From the NCBI RefSeq assembly GCF_000195595.1, contig NZ_GL882538.1:17267-81266 (forward strand): a DNA stretch of 64,000 nt. The letters run 5' to 3'. Origin of the DNA: Actinomyces sp. oral taxon 170 str. F0386 (GTDB lineage: Bacteria; Actinomycetota; Actinomycetes; Actinomycetales; Actinomycetaceae). Under the pieces are notes generated by a model, which did no database searches, had not been told where the DNA came from, and was given only the letters and a program-made list of their open reading frames with translations. Of the stretch, positions 58,145 to 64,000 are shown one piece after another. Position numbers and translations under genes: made by a program. Each line of letters begins with the position of its first letter. Position 1 is the stretch's first letter.

Positions 58145-58182
58145 GTTGAAGGGGAGGCACCTCGAGGTGCCTCCCCTTCAAC
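58145..58182. terminator. Terminator after groES
   Basis: A 38-bp perfect palindrome (19-bp arms, 58145-58163 / 58164-58182, GTTGAAGGGGAGGCACCTC). It ends groES transcription and could also act on whiB transcripts from the other side. Confidence 0.9.
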
Positions 58183-58221
58183 GTATGTGCGCACATATGC
58201 CTGCTGCATGTCTGCGCCGTA

Positions 58222-58239
58222 TCCGGACAATTGTCCGGA
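58222..58239. promoter_or_regulatory. 18-bp perfect palindrome downstream of groES
   Basis: TCCGGACAATTGTCCGGA lies between the groES terminator and the whiB stop, with another palindrome, TATGTGCGCACATA, at 58184-58197. Neither is at a promoter. They may form secondary hairpins or bind a protein. Confidence 0.4.
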
Positions 58240-58290
58240 CGTTGAGTTGGGGACGTCTGTGCTGTCGATTCCCTGAAACAGGGCGGAGCG

Positions 58291-58593
58291 TCAGGCCGGT
58301 TCGTTGGCGAAACGGCGTGCTTGCTGCTCGTAGTAAGCACGCCGCTCCTCCTCGCTCATGCCTCCCCAGACGCCGTAGGGCTCGCGAGTGCTGAGGGCGT
58401 GGTCCCGGCACTCCTCCAGGACGGGGCAGTCCTGACAAATGGCCTTTGCTCGTTCGTCCCGTCGTCGACGGGAACCGCCTCTCTCTCCTTCGGGATGGAA
58501 GAAAACCGAGGAGTCCATGCCGAGGCAGGCCCCTCGGTACTGCCACTCCCAGAGGGTGGAGATCGGGCCGGGCAGACGCGATGAGTCGTGCAT
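58291..58593 (-). CDS. whiB: WhiB-family iron-sulfur regulator
   Basis: The product is 100 aa. The four [4Fe-4S] ligands are Cys23, Cys53, Cys56 and Cys62 (C-x29-C-x2-C-x5-C), followed by the WhiB turn GVWGGMSEEER (74-84) and a basic/aromatic tail. It lies next to groES and close to guaB, like mycobacterial whiB3, so it may be that orthologue; this is inferred from position. AAAGGAGGGGAGGGAGGCA precedes the ATG, giving a very strong Shine-Dalgarno. Confidence 0.93.
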   Translation of the reverse strand: MHDSSRLPGPISTLWEWQYRGACLGMDSSVFFHPEGERGGSRRRRDERAKAICQDCPVLEECRDHALSTREPYGVWGGMSEEERRAYYEQQARRFANEPA

Positions 58594-60550
<1,957 letters not shown>

Positions 60551-60570
60551 GGCGCCAGCAGACACTGTCG

Positions 60571-60610
60571 CGCAGGAAGCCGACCGGAGTGATCCGGTCG
60601 GCTTCCTGCG
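60571..60610. terminator. Bidirectional terminator after guaB
   Basis: A perfect 18-bp stem (60571-60588 with 60593-60610), loop GTGA, between the convergent guaB and exonuclease genes. Confidence 0.9.
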
Positions 60611-60655
60611 TTGGGAGTCCCTTACCGGTTGTACGGCGGGTGAGTTCGCAGGGGC

Positions 60656-61432
60656 TCAGCAGATGGGCGAGTCCGGTAGAGGCCAGGCGGTCTGGGCCGG
60701 ACTGCGCGAGGGGTTCTTGCGCGCTAGCCACTCGTTGAAGGACTCCGCCCAGGTGCGGTGGGCCTGGGCCTGGAAGGCCACGAGCTCGTCTGGGCCGAGC
60801 TCCGAGATCTGCGGGTGGGCGGTGGCCAGGGCCTCGAGGATGTCGAGGGTGGCGGCTACATCCACCTCCGCGGTGTGGAGGTCCTCATCGACGTGCACGC
60901 CGTAGACCTCGCAGAGGTCGCCCAGGCGGCGCTTCCCCCTGCGGTAGCGGTCCACGGCCCGGTCCAGGACCAGGGGGTCGGCAATAGGTCCCAGCTCGCG
61001 TCCCAGGCGCGAGCGCATCGTGGGCAGGCCGTGGCGAGCGAGCTCGGTCTCCATGAGGGTCAGGTCGTAGGAGGCGTTGAAGACGATCACCGGGGTCCCG
61101 GCCGTCATCGCCGCCACCAGGTGATCACTCACCTCTGCCAGCACCTCCGCCACCGGCCGGCCTTCGGATCGGGACCGCTCGGTGGTCACGCCGTGCACCG
61201 CGGAGGCGGCCTCGGGGATCTCCACGCCAGGATCGGCGAGCCAGGTGGTCACCGACTGCTGCCGGACTCCATCGGCCCGACGCTCCGCCCTCCAGACGAG
61301 CGCGGCCGTGACCAGGCGGTCGCGGCCGGGATCCACGCCAGTGGTCTCAGTGTCGAATCCGAGCAGCGGGCCGAAGGGCCAGGCGGGATCGGTGGTGGAG
61401 ATGGACGCGGGTGAGAGGGGCGGGGTGCTCAT
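60656..61432 (-). CDS. DEDDh 3'-5' exonuclease (DNA polymerase III epsilon-like)
   Basis: The product is a 258-aa exonuclease domain protein. Exo I is LLGFDTETTGVDPGRDRLV, exo II FNASYDLTLMETELARHGL, and the exo III/His region DLHTAEVDVAATLDILEAL. No polymerase or UvrC-like domain is attached. The role is probably nucleic-acid proofreading or turnover. ATG 61432 is chosen; CATGCT stands six bases upstream and no Shine-Dalgarno is visible. The longer frame to 61510 runs into the guaB3 promoter. Confidence 0.88.
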   Translation of the reverse strand: MSTPPLSPASISTTDPAWPFGPLLGFDTETTGVDPGRDRLVTAALVWRAERRADGVRQQSVTTWLADPGVEIPEAASAVHGVTTERSRSEGRPVAEVLAEVSDHLVAAMTAGTPVIVFNASYDLTLMETELARHGLPTMRSRLGRELGPIADPLVLDRAVDRYRRGKRRLGDLCEVYGVHVDEDLHTAEVDVAATLDILEALATAHPQISELGPDELVAFQAQAHRTWAESFNEWLARKNPSRSPAQTAWPLPDSPIC

Positions 61433-61556
61433 GAACCCAGCATGCCACCGGGGTATGACATCAATGGCGGTTGCCTGCGTGCCTCGCCCAGCATTGGTGC
61501 CGTCATGCACGCCGGCTGCTCCGGTAGATATCGGCTGGTCCCACTAGGATCGGACC

Positions 61557-62690
61557 ATGAGCACAGAGGTCGAGATCGGACGCTCCAAGCGCGCCCTGCG
61601 CGCCTACTCCTTCGACGACATCGCCCTGGTGCCGGCCCGCCGCACCCGCGACACCTCCGAGGTGCGCGTGGGCTGGCAGATCGACGCCTACCACGTGGAC
61701 CTTCCGGTCATGGCCTCGCCCATGGACTCGGTCATGAGCCCTGAGACCGCCATCATGGTGGGGCGCCTGGGCGGTATCGGCGTCCTGGACCTGGAGGGCC
61801 TGTGGACCCGCTACGAGGACCCCACCCAGGCCCTGGAGCGCATCCGTCAGGCGGACTCGTCCCAGGCCACCAGCGTCCTGCAGGAGGTCTACCGCGCCCC
61901 GGTGAAGCCCGAGCTCATCACCGAGCGGCTCACGCAGATACGCGACTCGGGCGTCGTCGTCGCCGGGCGTCTCAGCCCGGCCCAGACCCAGAGGCACTGG
62001 CGCACGGTGGTCGAGGCGGGTGTGGACCTCATGGTCATTCGCGGCTCTTTCGTGTCGGCCGAGCACGTTTCCGGCGCGGTCGAGCCCCTCAACCTCAAGC
62101 GCTTCATCTACGAGCTCGACGTGCCCGTCGTCGTGGGCGGGGTGACCACCTACACCGCTGCCCTTCATCTCATGCGCACCGGTGCAGCCGGGGTCCTCGT
62201 GGGGCAGGGTGGCGGCGCTTCCTCCTCGGTGCGTCAGGTTCTGGGTCTGCACATGCCCATGGCCACGGCTGTGGCCGACGTCGCCGGGGCCCGGCGCGAC
62301 TACCTCGACGAGTCCGGTGGCCGCTACGTCCACGTCATCGCAGACGGTTCGGTCGGCAACTCAGGCGACGTCGTCAAGGCCATCGCCTGCGGCGCCGACG
62401 CCGTCATGCTCGGTGCCGCCCTCGCCCGCGCCCAGGAGGCCCCCGGCGGCGGCTACCACTGGGGAGCCGAGGCCCGCCACGAGCGCCTGCCGCGGGGCTT
62501 CCGCAGCCACGTGGGCACGGTCGGCACCATGGCCGAGATCCTCAATGGTCCCTCCGACCGCGCCGACGGCACTCTCAACATCATGGGCGCCCTGCGCCGC
62601 ACCCTGGCCACCACCGGCTACGCCGATGTCAAGGAGCTCCAGCGGGTCGAGGTCGTTCTGTCCCCGTATGCCGGCTCTGCCGGTTCCTGA
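61557..62690 (+). CDS. guaB3: GuaB3-family IMP dehydrogenase-related protein
   Basis: The product is a 377-aa TIM-barrel protein without CBS domains: RALRAYSFDDIALVPARRTR, PVMASPMDSVMSPETAIM, GRYVHVIADGSVGNSGDVVK and AIACGADAVMLGAALARAQE. The loop that holds the catalytic Cys in IMP dehydrogenase reads VGQGGGASSSVRQVLGL, so Cys is missing. Actinobacterial GuaB3 paralogues share this trait and their reaction is unsettled. TAGGAT six bases before ATG 61557 indicates a leaderless mRNA. The guaB/guaB3 vicinity matches mycobacteria. Confidence 0.9.
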   Translation: MSTEVEIGRSKRALRAYSFDDIALVPARRTRDTSEVRVGWQIDAYHVDLPVMASPMDSVMSPETAIMVGRLGGIGVLDLEGLWTRYEDPTQALERIRQADSSQATSVLQEVYRAPVKPELITERLTQIRDSGVVVAGRLSPAQTQRHWRTVVEAGVDLMVIRGSFVSAEHVSGAVEPLNLKRFIYELDVPVVVGGVTTYTAALHLMRTGAAGVLVGQGGGASSSVRQVLGLHMPMATAVADVAGARRDYLDESGGRYVHVIADGSVGNSGDVVKAIACGADAVMLGAALARAQEAPGGGYHWGAEARHERLPRGFRSHVGTVGTMAEILNGPSDRADGTLNIMGALRRTLATTGYADVKELQRVEVVLSPYAGSAGS

Positions 62691-62757
62691 GTGGGCCCCA
62701 CCACGCCAACCCGTGTTTTTGAGAGGTGGAACAGTGCAACAGAGCCGTGATCTCGGG

Positions 62758-62763
62758 TAGTCT
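62758..62763 (+). promoter_or_regulatory. Possible -10 of ptsH
   Basis: TAGTCT about 97 bp before ptsH, with no strong -35. It would give a leader of ~90 nt containing the structured segment at 62794-62837. Confidence 0.35.
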
Positions 62764-62793
62764 CAGCCGGGACGGCAGCCGTAGAGCTGCTGA

Positions 62794-62837
62794 AACCGGT
62801 GCGGGGGCATGATCCGGTTCCTGCACCGCTAGCCCCC
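62794..62837 (+). ncRNA. Possible structured ptsH leader RNA (pseudoknot or alternative hairpins)
   Basis: Three complementary pairs interlock: AACCGG 62794-62799 with CCGGTT 62814-62819; CGGTGC 62797-62802 with GCACCG 62823-62828; GGGGGC 62803-62808 with GCCCCC 62832-62837. The second and third together form an H-type pseudoknot; the first excludes the second. No known riboswitch class was recognised. Confidence 0.35.
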
Positions 62838-62859
62838 ACATGTCACAAGGAGCTTTCAC

Positions 62860-63126
62860 ATGGCCCAGGTCACCGCCACCATCGCTTCCAAGGTCGGTCT
62901 GCACGCCCGTCCCGCCGCCACCTTCGTCAAGGCCGTCGCCGAGAAGGGCGTCCCGGTCACCATCGCCAAGGAGGGTGGCGCTGCGGTTGACGCCTCCTCC
63001 ATCCTCGGCGTCATGACACTGGGCGCCGGCTTCGGCGACGTCGTCACCCTGGCCTCCGACGCCGACGGCGCCGATGCCGCTCTCGAGGAGCTCAAGACTC
63101 TCCTGGAGACCGACCTGGACGCCTGA
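62860..63126 (+). CDS. ptsH: Phosphocarrier protein HPr
   Basis: The product is an 88-aa PTS phosphocarrier passing phosphate from EI to EII permeases. The active-site His15 is in VGLHARPAATF, and a Ser at position 46 (DASSILGVM) corresponds to the regulatory serine of Gram-positive HPr. ACAAGGAGCTTTCAC precedes the ATG. EI and EII genes are not adjacent. It ends at two hairpins. Confidence 0.96.
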   Translation: MAQVTATIASKVGLHARPAATFVKAVAEKGVPVTIAKEGGAAVDASSILGVMTLGAGFGDVVTLASDADGADAALEELKTLLETDLDA

Positions 63127-63144
63127 GAACAGGTCCGACCGAAC

Positions 63145-63174
63145 GGGGCGCGCTCCACCTGTGGAGTGCGCCCC
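63145..63174 (+). terminator. Terminator after ptsH
   Basis: A 14-bp stem (63145-63158 with 63161-63174, one G-U) 18 bp after the ptsH stop. Confidence 0.8.
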
Positions 63175-63218
63175 GTCCGCGTTGGGGGTACTCGGAAGCG
63201 CCCGTTGCGGATCGCGCC

Positions 63219-63255
63219 ACGGCGTCGTCGCGGCCCCAGGCCGCGACGACGCCGT
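63219..63255. terminator. Second hairpin between ptsH and the small membrane gene
   Basis: A perfect 17-bp stem (63219-63235 with 63239-63255) and a CCA loop, 66 bp before the stop of the minus-strand gene; probably its terminator. Confidence 0.8.
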
Positions 63256-63320
63256 TGATCAGATCGACTATGAACCGGGTGGGGCCGTCTCGTGTGGACT
63301 CAGCATGGCCCCGCCCAGTC

Positions 63321-63551
63321 TCAGTCCTGCTCGCCCCCAGAGGGGGTCGGCTTGATCCACCACCACAGGCCCATACCGGCGGCGATGGCGAGCAGGCCCA
63401 GGCCCGCCCACAGGTTGGCGTTGATGCCTCCGGTCTTGCTCATCTCGTCGGCGCTGTTGAACAGGACCGAGCACACCACCAGGTAGAGGCCGATGAGACC
63501 CAGTGCGCCGGTGATGACCGCCCGGATGTCCGTGAGTGAACGATTGCTCAT
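63321..63551 (-). CDS. Small membrane protein associated with a sodium:solute symporter
   Basis: The product is 76 aa with two hydrophobic segments (ITGALGLIGLYLVVCSVLF and WAGLGLLAIAAGMGLWWWIK). It has no named motif that I recognise. It lies 30 bp downstream of an SSS-family transporter gene on the same strand, and AAGGAGAACACTC precedes the ATG. An accessory role in that transporter is the natural guess, not proven. Confidence 0.75.
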   Translation of the reverse strand: MSNRSLTDIRAVITGALGLIGLYLVVCSVLFNSADEMSKTGGINANLWAGLGLLAIAAGMGLWWWIKPTPSGGEQD

Positions 63552-63581
63552 GAGTGTTCTCCTTCGTGTGTCCGGGCGGAT

Positions 63582-64000
63582 CTAGTGGAAGATGCTGTTG
63601 AGCGTGATGACCATGAGGCCGGCGATGATCCCCAGCGGGATCGGACGGCGGTACCAGGGCAGCTCGTGCAGGTACGGGTCGGTGCGCTCACTCTTGGGGG
63701 TCAGGGCGTAGACGAAGCCCTTGAGCTCGGAGTCGGGCTTGGGGCGGGTGACCATGGAGACCAGCACCGTGATGACGACGTCGACCGTGAAGGCCACGCC
63801 CGCCGCCAGGAAGGCGCCGCCCTGCCCCGGCATGACCAGGCGCTCAGTCCAGATGAGGATGTTGACCCCCAGCGCGCCCAGGGTGCCACCGACGAGCCCG
63901 GTCCAACCGGCCTGGGACGTGGCCCGCTTCCAGAACATTCCGATGATGAAGGTCGCGAACAGCGGCGCGTTGAACATCGAGAACAGCGTCTGAAGGTAGT
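63582..64000 (-). CDS. Sodium:solute symporter (SSS/SGLT-like), C-terminal part (partial)
   Basis: The frame continues past the window edge, so this is the last ~139 codons. It shows TM segments in SGLT-like order: SMFNAPLFATFIIGMFWKRA, GWTGLVGGTLGALGVNILIW, GGAFLAAGVAFTVDVVITVL, then a cytoplasmic loop and a final helix (PLGIIAGLMVITLNSIFH). FNAPLFATFIIGMFWKR is typical of sugar-type SSS transporters. It belongs to an operon with the 76-aa membrane protein. Confidence 0.88.
   Translation of the reverse strand, partial: YLQTLFSMFNAPLFATFIIGMFWKRATSQAGWTGLVGGTLGALGVNILIWTERLVMPGQGGAFLAAGVAFTVDVVITVLVSMVTRPKPDSELKGFVYALTPKSERTDPYLHELPWYRRPIPLGIIAGLMVITLNSIFH

Overview
The window is a high-GC actinobacterial chromosome segment. 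An Actinomyces-like organism is the best guess, from the GC-rich codon use, WhiB, AfsR/SARP and GuaB3 proteins, a Zn-type S14, and a gene order resembling the mycobacterial rplQ/truA/glmM/glmS/alr/tsa/groES/whiB/guaB region. That identification is inference; no species marker was searched. I saw no tRNA, rRNA, CRISPR array or intact insertion sequence.

Layout. (1) 1-12.9 kb: the S10 (tail), spc and alpha ribosomal clusters, rpsC (partial) to rplQ, with secY, adk, map, infA, rpmJ and rpoA. The cluster is divided by strong hairpins after rpsQ, rplO, adk, rpsK and rplQ. A 605-bp non-coding gap separates rpsQ from rplN, and rpsD is absent between rpsK and rpoA. (2) 12.9-19.7 kb: a TPR-repeat protein, an MgtC-type membrane protein, pntAB transhydrogenase and a polyphosphate-glucokinase-like kinase. 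(3) 19.8-23.6 kb: truA, rplM-rpsI, glmM. (4) 23.7-29 kb: a large AfsR/SARP-type regulator convergent with a DrrAB-like ABC transporter. The transporter has helically phased direct repeats upstream that look like a SARP operator. (5) 29-30.7 kb: an AT-rich, probably acquired pair (XRE/AbrB-like regulator and anchored alpha/beta hydrolase), then 0.5 kb of non-coding DNA with a 119-bp inverted-repeat element. (6) 31-41.7 kb: coaA, glmS, acpS, nnrE-nnrD, alr, tsaE, an unknown membrane protein, tsaB and rimI (cell wall, CoA and t6A genes). (7) 41.7-57.6 kb: the conserved order is interrupted by sdhCAB, an AbiEi/DUF559-like gene flanked by two copies of a palindromic repeat, a HAD phosphatase, tag, tsaD, a TetR/fused ABC transporter pair, a YbdK-like ligase, a methyltransferase and a SanA-like protein. 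(8) 57.6-64 kb: groES with CIRCE, whiB, guaB, an exonuclease, guaB3, ptsH and the end of a sodium:solute symporter with a small membrane partner.

Transcription logic. Ribosomal and other operon-internal genes mostly have Shine-Dalgarno sites or 4-base overlaps. Many operon-first genes instead carry a TANNNT-like hexamer only 6-8 bases before an ATG/GTG and no Shine-Dalgarno, so they are probably leaderless. The most interesting non-textbook signals are the phased TGAAACCG repeats before the ABC transporter, the paired palindromic repeats around the AbiEi-like gene, the L17 C-terminal fusion domain, the possible pseudoknot leader of ptsH, and the fused two-module ABC transporter with a perfect palindrome in its divergent promoter region.
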